The notes under the pieces were generated by a model, which made no database searches, was not told the DNA's origin, and was given only the letters and a program-made list of their open reading frames with translations. From positions 46,420,229 through 46,484,228 of the forward strand of contig JBAIZL010000002.1 in NCBI GenBank assembly GCA_036971475.1: DNA of 64,000 nucleotides, read 5' to 3'. The stretch's first letter is position 1; every line of letters begins with the position of its first letter. Of the stretch, positions 1 to 11,903 are shown in pieces. The DNA comes from Prosapia bicincta. Its lineage: Eukaryota; Arthropoda; Insecta; Hemiptera; Cercopidae. Made by a program: the position numbers and the translations under genes.

Positions 1-1890
1 CCTATAGCGTATGCCAGCAGAACTTTAAATGACAGCGAAACTAATTACTCCGCGATTGAAAAGGAATTATTAGCAATCGTATGGTCTACCAAACACTTCA
101 GGCCTTATTTATTTGGAAGAAAATTTAAAATTTATACAGACCATAAACCTTTACAATGGTTATTTTCAGTTAAAGAACCAAATTCCAAGCTTTTAAGATG
201 GAGATTAAAACTAGAAGAATATGATTATGACAAAAGATACAAAAAAGGCAAATTAAACCAAAACGCCGATGCTTTATCTAGAATACTATTGAACGTTACT
301 GATAAAAGGTCAACAAACACCCAACACACTGTAGAACCAGACCTTGAATTATCTCCAGCGAACTTACTGAGTCGTTACTTCCCGGAATTGAATGAAGATA
401 ATGAGTCTATGGTCGTACAACTCGACGCAACAGATAATGCCAACTTAGAGTACGATCAAGAAAGTGACAGTCAAACCGTGCATTCCAACTTCGAAGGGAA
501 CACCCAAATTGAAATACCAATTTCCGACGAACCTGTAAACTTTGGGAGAAATCAAATATTTTTGTCATTAGTAAAATACGAACCAAAGAAAGTAAAAATT
601 ATAAAACGTTTAATGGTCGAAATATCAGAAAATAACTTTAAAGAAGACATAGTTAACTTTGTAAAATCATATTTGGTACCCAAAATAAAATATAATCTAT
701 ATTTTGAAGACGATTTTTACGAGAAATTTGCATCATGCGTAGCCAAAAATTTCAAACAAACTGAACTAAATTTGGTTAAGTGTAATAACAAACTCTTAGA
801 CCTAACTTCGGAAGAAGATACCTTAGAAACGATAAGTAATTATCATGTCAGCAAAACCAATCACCGAGGGATACAAGAAACATACGAACAAATTAAGCGA
901 AGATATTATTGGCCTAATTTAAAATCACTAATCCAAAATTTCATAAATCAGTGTGACATATGTCAAAGAACCAAATATGACAGAATCCCCTTACAATTAG
1001 AGATGAACTTGACGCCTACAGCTGCAAGGCCTTTCCAGATAATTCACATCGACACTATCTCTTTAGAAAAGAATGCGTTTATCAGCATTCTCGACAGTTT
1101 CACAAAGTATGCTCAATCTTATAGCTTGGGAAGCTCTCAAGCTACAGAGATTGCAGACAAGTTATTAGATTACTTTGCGCAGTTCTGCTTACCAACAGTT
1201 ATTATCTCAGACAATGGAACGGAGTTTAATAACAGGATTGTGAAGGAGATATTAGACCTGCATAAAATCAAAATCCATTTTATCAGTACACAAAACCCCC
1301 AATCAAACGGATTATGTGAAAGATTTCATTCCACCTTAATAGAACACATAAGGCTGTTAAACAATCAAATCGAATTTAAAAAAGACAGTATAATTAAGAA
1401 AGTCAAATATGCTATAATTGCCTATAACAATAGCATTCATTCAGTCACAAAATTAACGCCGTGCGAAGTCTTATTTGGACACATAAATTCAAACTCTTTA
1501 TTAGATATAGATTTAGAAAAACAAATTGTAAATGACTACGTTTTAAACCATAAAGAAAAAACAAAAATACTTTACGAAAACATTAGGGATAGCAATCAAA
1601 GAATTAAAGAAAAAGTTTTAGAAAAAAGGAATGTAAACAAAGAACCACTTCCAGAAATACCATCTGAAGTTTATATAAAATCAGTTCAGAAGCAAAGCAA
1701 AACTAAAAACAGATATAGCAAGGAAGAAATGGCTTCGATAGATAAAGAAAGAAAAACTGGAAAAATAAAGCCTAGACATCATAACACAAAAGACAAAATA
1801 CATTTGTCGAAAATTAAAAGGCCTAAGAAGATAAAAAATGTAATTAATGACCAAAACCCTTCTTGTTCATATTCAACACAATCAAATTAA
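1..1890 (+). CDS. pol: Ty3/gypsy-type Pol, 3' part: RNase H and integrase (5' end outside window)
   Basis: One open frame runs from base 1 to the stop at 1888-1890, so the start and the RT domain lie off the left edge. Bases 1-290 encode the C-terminal half of an RNase H: YASRTLNDSE, the Glu of AIEKELLAIV, the Asp of IYTDHKPLQWLF, then the usual QNADALSR. A poorly conserved linker of about 180 residues follows. The integrase has an HHCC zinc finger (His near 844-865, CDIC near 952-963) and a catalytic D, D-35-E triad: Asp 1051-1053, Asp 1210-1212 in ISDNGTEF, Glu 1318-1320 in GLCERF. A Lys-rich tail ends the protein; there is no chromodomain and no env frame. The frame is undamaged, so the copy may be young. 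The family assignment (Ty3/gypsy, mdg1/412-like by layout) comes from domain order and motifs. Confidence 0.93.
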   Translation, partial: PIAYASRTLNDSETNYSAIEKELLAIVWSTKHFRPYLFGRKFKIYTDHKPLQWLFSVKEPNSKLLRWRLKLEEYDYDKRYKKGKLNQNADALSRILLNVTDKRSTNTQHTVEPDLELSPANLLSRYFPELNEDNESMVVQLDATDNANLEYDQESDSQTVHSNFEGNTQIEIPISDEPVNFGRNQIFLSLVKYEPKKVKIIKRLMVEISENNFKEDIVNFVKSYLVPKIKYNLYFEDDFYEKFASCVAKNFKQTELNLVKCNNKLLDLTSEEDTLETISNYHVSKTNHRGIQETYEQIKRRYYWPNLKSLIQNFINQCDICQRTKYDRIPLQLEMNLTPTAARPFQIIHIDTISLEKNAFISILDSFTKYAQSYSLGSSQATEIADKLLDYFAQFCLPTVIISDNGTEFNNRIVKEILDLHKIKIHFISTQNPQSNGLCERFHSTLIEHIRLLNNQIEFKKDSIIKKVKYAIIAYNNSIHSVTKLTPCEVLFGHINSNSLLDIDLEKQIVNDYVLNHKEKTKILYENIRDSNQRIKEKVLEKRNVNKEPLPEIPSEVYIKSVQKQSKTKNRYSKEEMASIDKERKTGKIKPRHHNTKDKIHLSKIKRPKKIKNVINDQNPSCSYSTQSN

Positions 1891-2652
1891 AATCCCTACC
1901 ATACCTTTGTCCACTAGTTCTATGCAAGAAACTTTATTAAACTTTTAAACAACATTGTTTTTATTAATTGTATGTGTTACAAACTGTTGTAATTTACTAA
2001 ATGATATATAACTAATTATGATAATAAATATTGTTAATTATTTGAAATATGTTAATCACAAAAAAAGAATTGTAATTGAAGAAAATTAGAAACTATACTC
2101 TTAAAGAGATAACAAAACAAAAAGAATTCTTATAAACTCACTAGAATCCTTTATCAAATCTATAGCAGGCAATTTGAATTTAAATGATGGTAAAAATTAT
2201 GAAAAATTATATAAAACTTTTATTGTAATCAATGTAAATTTTGTAGAACAAAAAATTAGATTCTGATAACAATTGTGTATGTTATAAACATTTTGTATCT
2301 ATCCTATGATAGAAAAGACTCATTATAAATTGTATTAATCAATTCCAAATACTTTTGCTCAGTTGAATTATAATGAACAGAAAATTTAGACTGTAAAATG
2401 CCCATCATCAAAAAACGATAACGCCTACAAGCTACGAGGATACTGCGTTGGAAATCGCAGACAACCCATTTAACTGGATCTTGGAAATCAACCTTTGCCT
2501 GGTGACTTTCTCCAGTGAAGAGGACTTCAACCCATGCCGAAAATTGCCCTTTACGGAGGCCTATTCAGCAGCTTATATACTTCGCCCTCATCAAGAAGAT
2601 GAAGAGGACCTCAACCGATGCCGAAACTTCGCCAACCCCCGAAGTTTTCTTT
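1891..2652 (+). other. 3' noncoding region of the gypsy-type element
   Basis: There is no env and no convincing reading frame. Bases 1891-2390 are AT-rich. Bases 2400-2652 are more GC-rich and contain an imperfect direct repeat: GAAGAGGACTTCAACCCATG near 2517 and GAAGAGGACCTCAACCGATG near 2601, 84 bp apart. A block just before the polypurine tract (CCCCCGAAGTTTTCTTTAG) resembles the pre-PPT block of several insect gypsy elements. A short open frame at 2448-2654 spans both repeats, but I read it as an accident of the repeat. Confidence 0.6.
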
Positions 2653-2665
2653 AGGGATGGAGGAG
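2653..2665 (+). other. Polypurine tract of the gypsy-type element
   Basis: AGGGATGGAGGAG is a purine-only run directly upstream of the probable 3' LTR, where plus-strand DNA synthesis would be primed. Position and composition fit; the exact border is inferred. Confidence 0.6.
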
Positions 2666-2900
2666 TTATATAAACATTTTATGTGAAAATTGCATAATTA
2701 AATGCGTGCTAGGAAGATTCCTGCTTACGCAGCTTTAGTATTATATAGGTGTGAGAACAGAGCCCCGGCAGTGTGTAAGTCGCCTCTGTATCGCACAGAC
2801 GTTTTCCACTCCGATTGAGTGCATATCAATTGTATTGTTTTATTAAGTAAAATTAATGTAACAGTTTTCTAAATTAATTGTTTATTAAATTCAAAGGTTT
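2664..2900 (+). repeat. Probable 3' LTR of the gypsy-type element (borders uncertain)
   Basis: Sequence after the polypurine tract begins AGTTATATAAAC, as in many gypsy-group LTRs. It contains a TATA-like box (TATTATATAGG near 2739), a GC-richer stretch after it (GAGAACAGAGCCCCGGCAG, then CGCCTCTGTATCGCACAG) and AT-rich sequence with ATTAAA near the end. The 5' LTR is outside the window, so neither the LTR ends nor a target-site duplication can be verified. The 3' end could be anywhere from about 2870 to 2930. Confidence 0.5.
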
Positions 2901-2963
2901 GTTAAAAAATAAAAATCATTTTTAAAAACCTTTCTTGCTTAATATAAAACGTATAAACGTAAC

Positions 2964-2964
2964 G

Positions 2965-3018
<54 letters not shown>

Positions 3019-3040
3019 GTGTAGTGTGTGTGTGGTGTGT

Positions 3041-3089
<49 letters not shown>

Positions 3090-3129
3090 TGTGGTTTGTG
3101 TGTGGTGTGTGTGTGTGTTTGTGGTGTGT

Positions 3130-3170
<41 letters not shown>

Positions 3171-3186
3171 TGTGTGGTGTGTGTGT

Positions 3187-3269
<83 letters not shown>

Positions 3270-3337
3270 TGTGGTGTGTGTGGTGTGGGGTGTGGTGTGT
3301 GTGTGTGTGTGTGTGGGTGGGTGTGTGTGTGGTGTGT

Positions 3338-3379
<42 letters not shown>

Positions 3380-3390
3380 CGCGCGTGTGT
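2964..3390. repeat. Compound microsatellite (AT)n(GT)n(GC)n
   Basis: About 430 bp of short (AT), long interrupted (GT) with many TGTGGTGTG interruptions, ending in a (GC)5-like block at 3370-3386. Frames across it would encode only Cys-Val or His-Thr strings and are not genes. It sits immediately downstream of the LTR element. Confidence 0.95.
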
Positions 3391-6300
3391 ATGTGACTCA
3401 TGTGTCATGGAGCATTGTCTCATTGCTTTTTTGTTCATGCCCGTTCCCTAAACCTTCTTATAAAAAACATATATAAAATTAAAATTATTATTTAAACCAT
3501 ACGTGTTAGAGATGAGTAAGGCCAGACCTTGGTTGCTAGTGACTCCTCAGGTTTCTCCTTAAGTGACTTGGTTTGGATTTTGTGATCGATTCCGAGACTT
3601 AACCTTTCGTATCCTCGCATGGTCGGTGTTGGTAACTCCGTGGAATCTTGTAGCACCGACGAATTTCAGCACTTAGCTCCTATCCGATCCAATTAATTTC
3701 CCCTAACTTTAATAACTTTATATTAACCCTCTTTCTCTGTAACCAAATAAGCTGTCTAATACATTGCCCCTTTACTTCCAAAATATAATAACTTTATACT
3801 TTATAATTCCTCAATTGTTCTAAACCTAACTCTTCTATACTAGTCTTTTAATTACTAACTTTCATATACTAATAACAAACACTTCTACTTTCAATTTTAG
3901 ATTATTTAATAGTATTTTACTATTTCAATTCTCAATTCTTCGTTCCTGTCTGAGGTTTTAATTAACGTTTAAAAACAATTTATTGTTCGTATTTTTCCGT
4001 ACAAATTATATAATGTATAAACTTCTAATAATACATGAAAGATCTGTTACAATAAATTTCCTTCCAATGGAAACATTCAACTAACTCCTTCCCTCCTTAT
4101 ACAGTTTGTATCGCAAGTCGATTGTTACGCCTAACAGATTTGTCGCGAAGACTCACTCAACATTTACGGGCAACATTTATTGTTACCGATCAGCGCTTTG
4201 TTGGCGAAAACTGTGTTGATAGACACTGGCTTTTGTAGTCCCTTGATATTATATATATTGACCCAACTCCAATATATCTAGAAAGTATCTAGAAACGTTT
4301 ATGCACACTTGTCTTAATGGAAATAAAAAAAGCCTCAATTTTAGTATTGCTGCAGACATTCATTTTTATTGCAGGAAGAATTCACAACAATTATAAAAAC
4401 ATGATTATAATTTTCAGTTTTTAATATCTTTTAATCTAGTAAAAAAGAAATATTATAATTATTACATTACAAGTTCTTGTTAAATTGAAAATATATCCGT
4501 TTTAGGAAATTTTTCTCCTAACAAACAATTTATTTAATGATAACTCGGAGAAACAATGATCCAGGAAAAATATATTTAAAGAATAAGTAACATAACTAAA
4601 GGTGAATTTGAACACTAAATTCAATTCAAGCTCATAGGGAATAATTGATCTTATTTTACTTTCTGGTTTATACCCCACTATGATTACTTGTAGACGGATG
4701 TGATTAAAGTATTACAAATTAATATTCAAGTGTTAAATTATTTTGTGTGTGGAGGAATTGAATATTAAAGTGTACGTTTGAAGGTATAATCGATAGATAA
4801 AACTAACGAACGCTTATGTCTGTGGGTAGATATGTTCGATTAGTATTTTAACGTCATTCCCAGAATCATCGATTGACAATTTCAAAACAACGTTTATAGA
4901 TTATTTTAATGTATATTTATTATGAATACACAAATTCTGTTTCGAATTATTTTTAAATCAAATTATTTTAACGCAGTGGAAAAGAGTGTGAGTTGGAGCC
5001 TAATGTTTTATTCAGAACATTTTCTGCTATTTTCAATTTTTTATTCCTGATACATAACTTTCTAATAATAAAATTTAAATCCACTAATAAATTCAATAAA
5101 TATACAAAAATATTTAATTTAAAAGTTAAATTATTTATTTAAGACAAAGTTAAATTGGTAAAGCAATGTCTAACAAGCTATAGGTTTTAACCTTTACTTG
5201 CTCCTTTATTCTAGGATTCAGATTAGCTAATGAAAAAGGATTTATAGTTAACCAAATTGTTTTTTAAAAGACAAAATTATATACCTATTGTACTGGGGAG
5301 GGGCTTCCTAAAATTGAAAGAAGAGAATTAAGATTTAGTTTAGTGCTCAGCACAATATTGAATATGTAGTTGTCATACATAATTGCTTTTACATAGTTAT
5401 GTGTAGGATATGTTGTATATCATTTGATTTTTCATATGCCAAACATTTTATTAAATAGTAGCTGGTTGTAAGATAATGTTTTTATGCAAAGCCAATTTAG
5501 GCCGGGATACTGAAATTCACTTTGGCTTCACGACATAAATAATCTAAAAAAATTATAACTTTTTGACTTCTTTAATTTGTCCAACCGGCAAAGTTTTTAA
5601 GAACTCCTACACACAAATCGCGTAGGACATTGATTACGTTAGTGATTACATAACCTATTGGAACCGTTATTTAGCCTTATGTCAGTAACAATTTATCATA
5701 CAAAATTTACTTGAAGTGGATATATGAGACCATGGTTTTTATTCAATACGACTCAATACATTTATAATTGCGATGTTATCAGGATAACTGTGCATTATAT
5801 TCTCAGAGCTCCCTTAGACTAGGAAAACTGATCTCTGGCGAACTGCTTCACAATCAACGAACTTTTTGTCCAGGAAGTTCATTTTTTATAAAAACCAGAT
5901 CATCAAAAGTTGAACATAAAAATATATCAATAGGCAAAATAAATATAGAGTATAAATCTTCTAAAGATATTACCTTGAGTTATATAGTAGGTTACCCGAT
6001 ATTTTATATTGTGTTTTATAGTTGATATTATTAAATAAAGGTGCTGTTAAACATCCAATAGTTCAGAACAAAAGGTAAAATATCTACGTTTGTTTTGTGT
6101 ATGTATTTTAGTAAAGCGAAAAGAAATAATACAATGGATATAAATAAATATTATCATTAATTACAACCTTTAATAAATTATTATATTTTAATATTTCTAA
6201 AACTAATACAATATAGTATTGCACCGTATAACTCCGTAAAGTATGAAAACTGTACTACACCGAGTATCTAGTTTCATAATAGCAACAAAAACAATGACTC

Positions 6301-9300
6301 AACTCAAGCAATTTAATAATATAGATGTAGTTTTTATTAAGGTCTAAGCTAAACTGATCAAAAATAAAAAAAAATTCTCATCCTTGTATGAATCCTCTTT
6401 GATCAAAAAATAATATTTAGAGCTTTCGGTGAAAAATGATAAAACTATAAACCTCGTTTTTTTAATATTTTTATTATAAAAAACGTTTTATTCTGAGATC
6501 TGTGATAAATATTTTATACATTTCATACAGTTCAATTTATTTACATAGTAATAGAATCATTTCCTTCCTGTAGAGGTTGTACCAAATTATATATAAAACT
6601 ATTTTATCTATTTTAAAGTACATATAATTTGTCATGTAGTGGTAAACTCATGTTAATTAATAAGAACAATATACATATAGACGTGTTTATATTCAAACCC
6701 CTTATTATAAACTTTCCAAAATATTCATTAAAAAGTTTTTATAAATTCATATAATTAATATTTCGATAAACAATGTTTATGTTAATTACTTTGCGTTGTT
6801 ACCTTTCAGGTGCTGTTTTTAATTTGAAAATAATGTATTCGAAATTTTATATTCAAAATTAATGAAGTCTGGGTGCAATAGAAATCATTGGATACCTAAT
6901 TGGGTATTCCTGTTACTAAACTAATATTTGTTTATAGACGTATGAGGTCATTATATTGAGCTATCCACTACGCGAACCATGAGAAATTTGTTTATATTGT
7001 CATGGATGCCGGTTAGAATAACGTATACTGAAACTGGGATAATGAAACATTACCATGAGACGCGGTTAATGGGGTTTTGTGTTACAAAATCATTATCGCC
7101 TACAGTTACTTGCTATTTGACTAAATCTATGCTTTATAAAGGAAAGGTATCTATAAAATTTTTATTCATTAGTAAAAGGATTACAAATTGGAAAATGTAG
7201 AATGTAAAATCTTTCATAATGGAAAAGGCAGAGTTTCATTAAAGAGAACATGACTTGGATAAAGAGAAAATGAAATAGGATATATTAGTTGTAAATGAAA
7301 TAAAAACAAAAATAGTTTTCTGAACACACTAGGTGCATTTATATTCTGAATATCACAATATTCAAGATTTAGGAGAGGGATGTAATTAATATCACTATGA
7401 ACTCAGAACATAACCTGAAAGTATTCCTCAAAATTGAAAGTGACCACAGTTTTTTCTCCGTCATCTGGGATTGTGTTTTGCATTCGCTTACCTTTCAACC
7501 CCAATGGGCATTACAGTGACCAATACCAAATTAATGAGCCTCCGCATGACCACTATTGCGATGAAGTGGTAATTCTGTATTTATAATGAAACGTAAGTAT
7601 TTTAAAATATTTATATTCTTTCTGTAAAATTTTCCACTCACTCAAAAAACTATTTAATTCATTACTAGTACACGTATGTATTCACTATTTTTGCAATCGT
7701 GTGTATTTCCCCCCCTAAACCTACCATTTATCTTGACAGTACATAGTTTAATCTAGCCTCGATAGTAATGTTTTATAAGTTTATGTTTAGTAGTGGAAAT
7801 ATTTAGCACCATGTCAGTCATTTAGCACTTGTCAGTGTTGCATATTTGATTTCGTAGTAGCTTGCAGATATCGGGCCAATTCAAAACCAACAGATTTTAT
7901 TAGTACTTGAAAAGTTTTGAAAATAAATATCACAAGTAATATAGTTTAATGAACGCCAGGTTAAAGCGAGCTCTTGTCATTTTCACATATGTTACCAGTC
8001 ATACTTTCTACAATCCTAATTGAAAACGTCAGAATAATTAAACATTGCTGAAATATGTGCCGACAAAGTAGCAGGTTGCGGTAGGTCCACGATCTCTATA
8101 ATACATAGTTCACTATATACAGAACAATATTCGATTTAATGAACATAAAAATAGTGAGTATAGTGATGAATTAATTTATTTACAAACAAACTTTCAATAA
8201 GTCTTAGAACCTCAAGATAAAATCTTATATTGTTAGTTATCACAAAATTTCAATGTTTATAAACCCGAGACCACGTATTTATAAATTTATCTCCAATTAA
8301 TCCATGAAAAAACAGAAGTATTCATAGTGAAATACTGTATCTTTTGAGTATGGTGTAGAATTTTATATCATGTAGTGGAAACACTTGTTCGGAAACATGC
8401 TGATCTCTAATTTACTTTACTGTCATCAATGTACAGAGTTCAACTTAAAAATAAAGAGCTCGTTTTTTGAGAACAAGCCACACAAATTGACCTAATAAAA
8501 AAAACAATACAAATATAATCAGTAATTGAATATGTCATAATCAATCAAGAAACAAAATAAAATATTAGAGATTAGAGAACAAATAAATGGAGACTACAAA
8601 AGGGAGCACTAAAGTGTACAATGTAAAATAATGTGTAATGAAAAGAGGAAGGAAATAAACCATAAATATAAAGAAATAAGAATTAGTTAACATGTTCGCA
8701 TGTCTTAGATAGATAGAAAGAGAGAGAACGACGTGAGATGTGGCGAGATCAATATAAATATTTCCAAACCCAACACAAACCCAAACCCAACATTCGTTTT
8801 TCGCTTCCTTTCCATTCCACAAGAGTAACTGACAGACTCGGGTATTTAGTGATTCACAGCCTTACATAATCATTCTGTATCTACCCCAAAACGAACTACT
8901 CTTAAAGACAAAACGGCGTAGGCAGATCTTTAAACATTGCAGGCTCTACCGCATTAACAGCTGCACGAGGAGTGAATACGTGGGAAAAGCATTAAAATCA
9001 ATATGTTTACACTCTGCGTTCACTCCATTCCATAACATTGTAATCGTCATTTGTTGAAACCTACCTAATTTTAAAATTTTTGAATATTTTACCGAAGCCA
9101 GTTATGCCGCAAAAGTTATATGTTGAGAACATATTCTGTATATTAGCAATAGTGTTATTCCCATTCGGATTTAAACAATAGTTGATTACGTCAATCCTAA
9201 AAGTAATCATATCGAGTCGTTCTAAGAAATAGTAATAGATTCAGGATAATTGTTCGCGCGTGCCTTTATATTGGCCTATAGATATTGTTTTATTAATATA

Positions 9301-10985
9301 TAATTATATTTTATAAATTATATATTTATATTAAATTATATTATATAAATATATTATTATATAATTAATTGTAATTTTTTACGTTTCATAAATATAAAGG
9401 TCCCAATAAATTGTACCTAATAATTGGTATATAAACCAAGAATCAGTATGAATGTAAAGAAGGTTTATAGCATTACAAGAAACCTACTTTGTGGTGGAGG
9501 TAAAAGTGAAACTCTCTATATATGGGTGAGTGAATTTTGATTGAATACGCCACCCCTTATGTCAAACACAGGGTAGTTTCAGCCACGCATGAAAAGTCTT
9601 TTCAATATCCAATTTTACTCCCAAGGGATAAAAAGAAAGAACACTTCAATATCTCTAAAAACAATACATTATTTTGTACTCTGATTCCTAAAACTTCGTG
9701 ATTAATATTACATCTTTAAAACTGTACTTTACAATCAATGTGTCTTTCTCTTATGTTGTTACATTGATTAATTCATGTTTGTTGATATTATTAGTTATAT
9801 ATGCTTTACATTTTCCACTTCGAACAATTCGTATGCAAATAAGAGTTTTATAGATACATGTAAATTATAACTTTGTATCCAAAATCTGTTCATTCCTTTT
9901 TAGTATTACCGGTAATTTCATACTACTGTTGCTAATATTATTATCCAGGAATTTTTTTATTACTAATTATTAGTAGTAGGACGTATCCTAATATAATCTT
10001 GCTATTTTATTATTCCTAGAACTTTTAAATTTATATCTCTTTCCTTCACTATAACCTTAATTAATTTCATTATATCATAACATGTGACCATACCTCTGTT
10101 ATAAAATTATCCTGATATATGCTTATATGCTTGTGTATTTTGATTATTATCGCTGTCTTATTTCTAGTCATATAATATACGTGTCTTTCTACAATTCATA
10201 TGATTTTTTCAGCTGGCGTTCATTATATTCTATCATTGCTTTTTTATTTCTTCATACCAAGTTTTGTAAAAATGTTTCTCCTCCTTTGATATATAATCCA
10301 CTGTTCCACTTCACATACGTTCCTTCGGGTATTATTTGTACATTATTGTAGAATACTCTTTGATAATGATATTAATAGTTTTTGTACAACTTTCTCAATT
10401 ATAATTGTAGTCTTGAATAGATTGTATATAATGCCCTAAGGCCAATCATTGCGACTGTTTTTATTTAGGTTTAAAAAACCAAAGTGTCTGATTCCTGTTA
10501 AAATTTATTTCCCTTTATATATAATATGTATAGTTTAGTTATATAATCACGTTATCTAATACACAATGAAGATTAGAGAACTACATATTTTAACATGACA
10601 TGTTGTGTTTCAGCCAAATTAAATCAAATGCCTATCCTTATTGTTATGCTGTATAAATGATATTTATCTTGAAATATATTTTCTAAGAGTGCGAAGAAAA
10701 TCTAAAGCCTTTGGTGTGATGAGGTTGACCTAATTTGACAACTAAAATTTCTCCTACTTTATTTTGTATATATATAACGTTGTCCATTATGTTAGACTTG
10801 CACAGACTTTTAAAGTCATTTTTGCTAATTGTAAACAATTGTTCCACCACTAAGTGCAATTACGTTTTACCTTGTGTAACGAGGCATTTGACCATTGTCG
10901 AGGTACTGAATTATTTTCTGATGTTGCTATTCGGTCATTGATGTTTGTACTTGATGTTGACGTCATTTGCAACACCATTTAAATA
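3391..10985. other. AT-rich sequence without recognisable genes
   Basis: About 7.6 kb read on both strands. Open frames are short, AT-driven and unlike any family I know. GC-richer islands at 3500-3680, 4090-4240, 7430-7580 and 8880-9000 look like old transposon debris. Bases 9285-9372 are almost pure A/T with overlapping small palindromes. No tRNA, rRNA or CRISPR-like structure was seen. Confidence 0.6.
3504..4136. repeat. Possible solo LTR or LTR-like segment
   Basis: The segment begins TGTTAG and ends CTAACA, the short inverted termini usual for LTRs, and its composition differs from its flanks. Flanking 5-mers (ATACG on the left, GATTT on the right) do not match, so there is no target-site duplication. 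The terminal hexamers could be chance. Confidence 0.2.
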
Positions 10986-10989
10986 TACA

Positions 10990-11600
10990 AATTTGGTACA
11001 ACATACAAAAAAACTAATATTAACACTACAGACAGGGAAAACAAATATAAACATTACTATAGATAAACAAATAAGATAGCCCACATATTTAAAAAAAAAC
11101 AGGGTAAATAATAGCATACAAAATAATAATAATTTACTATACAAAATACAATATAACACAAACAACAAAGATACAATATAACAAACTACAAGCACGAGAC
11201 GTATACAAATTAAACTGCAACAAGTGCAACAAATTTTACAATGGGCAAACAGGTCGCAACTTTAAACAAAGAGTCGAGGAACACAAACAGAACTGCAACT
11301 CAGCATTTTAAAATCACATAACCTAGAAATTCTTCACATCTCGCTTCACAAAAAAGCAGCACATCTCAGTACACTAGAACAATATGAAATTTACAGACAC
11401 ACAATATCACAAAGTACAAACGTATAAAACGAACAAACACAATACAAATCACACATACTCTTTGATACTATCGAAAACCTGCCTTTAAAACCGGCATCGC
11501 TTGACCCGACATCTCCAAGCAGAAGACACTGGTAACGATCGCCACATAGCGATCGAAAACGTTCTGTCTCAGTAAGTTTTTATTACAAAATATAAAGGTC
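10990..11600 (+). pseudogene. Penelope-like element remnant, GIY-YIG end (copy A)
   Basis: Conceptual translation on the plus strand gives a decayed linker near 11115 (AYK followed by several Ile, compare AYKTNNTI of PLEs). From 11198 comes the GIY-YIG endonuclease core: VYKLNCNKCNKFYNGQTGR, where the second motif reads YNG instead of YIG. After a stop and frameshift it continues with SHNLEILHISLHKKAAHLS and TLEQYEIYRH, the C-terminal block typical of PLEs. Downstream at 11529-11558 a hairpin (GATCGC/GCGATC) followed by GAAA lies where PLEs carry hammerhead motifs. The copy is dead and 5'-truncated. Confidence 0.75.
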
Positions 11601-11639
11601 GGGTAGTCATAAACTATTGTTAAAGTGATTAATTGTTAT

Positions 11640-11893
11640 AGTATATTCTGCTTCCTAGGCACCGACTGCAACGTATTTTAAATAGGACTAAAACTAGATC
11701 ATTTAAATTAAGATTTTGAGAACATTCCAAAACATTCATACCTAAAAATAAAAATTAAAAAAAACATCAAATGTAGAGGAACACCTAATATCATATTACC
11801 ATAATATAAAAAGTTACTAACCAACTGGAGATAAATAAATTTCCTATAAAACTAAACATTCTAGAGAAATACCACATCTATAGGAACAAATGA
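11640..11893 (+). pseudogene. Penelope-like element remnant, GIY-YIG end (copy B)
   Basis: This segment matches the 3' coding part of the longer element at 18.9-20.6 kb at nucleotide level. TGCAACGTATTTTA near 11668 corresponds to TGCAACGCATTTTA near 20326, GAACATTCCAAAACATTCAT corresponds to GAACATTATAAAGCATTCAT, and AGAGGAACACCTAATATCAT corresponds to AGCAGAACACCTAATATCAC. Stops and small indels destroy the frame. It ends at CACATCTATAGGAACAAATG, about 10 bp before the ATG of the Polinton-type polymerase, so one element probably interrupted the other. Confidence 0.65.
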
Positions 11894-11903
11894 TCGTCTT
11901 ACG

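Noticed and set aside
2902..3476. Several 120-180 codon open frames across the GT microsatellite
   Set aside because: They are pure Cys-Val or His-Thr repeats produced by the dinucleotide repeat, not proteins.
8565..8822. 85-codon minus-strand frame with hydrophobic stretches
   Set aside because: Hydrophobicity follows from AT-rich codons; no splice or family evidence.
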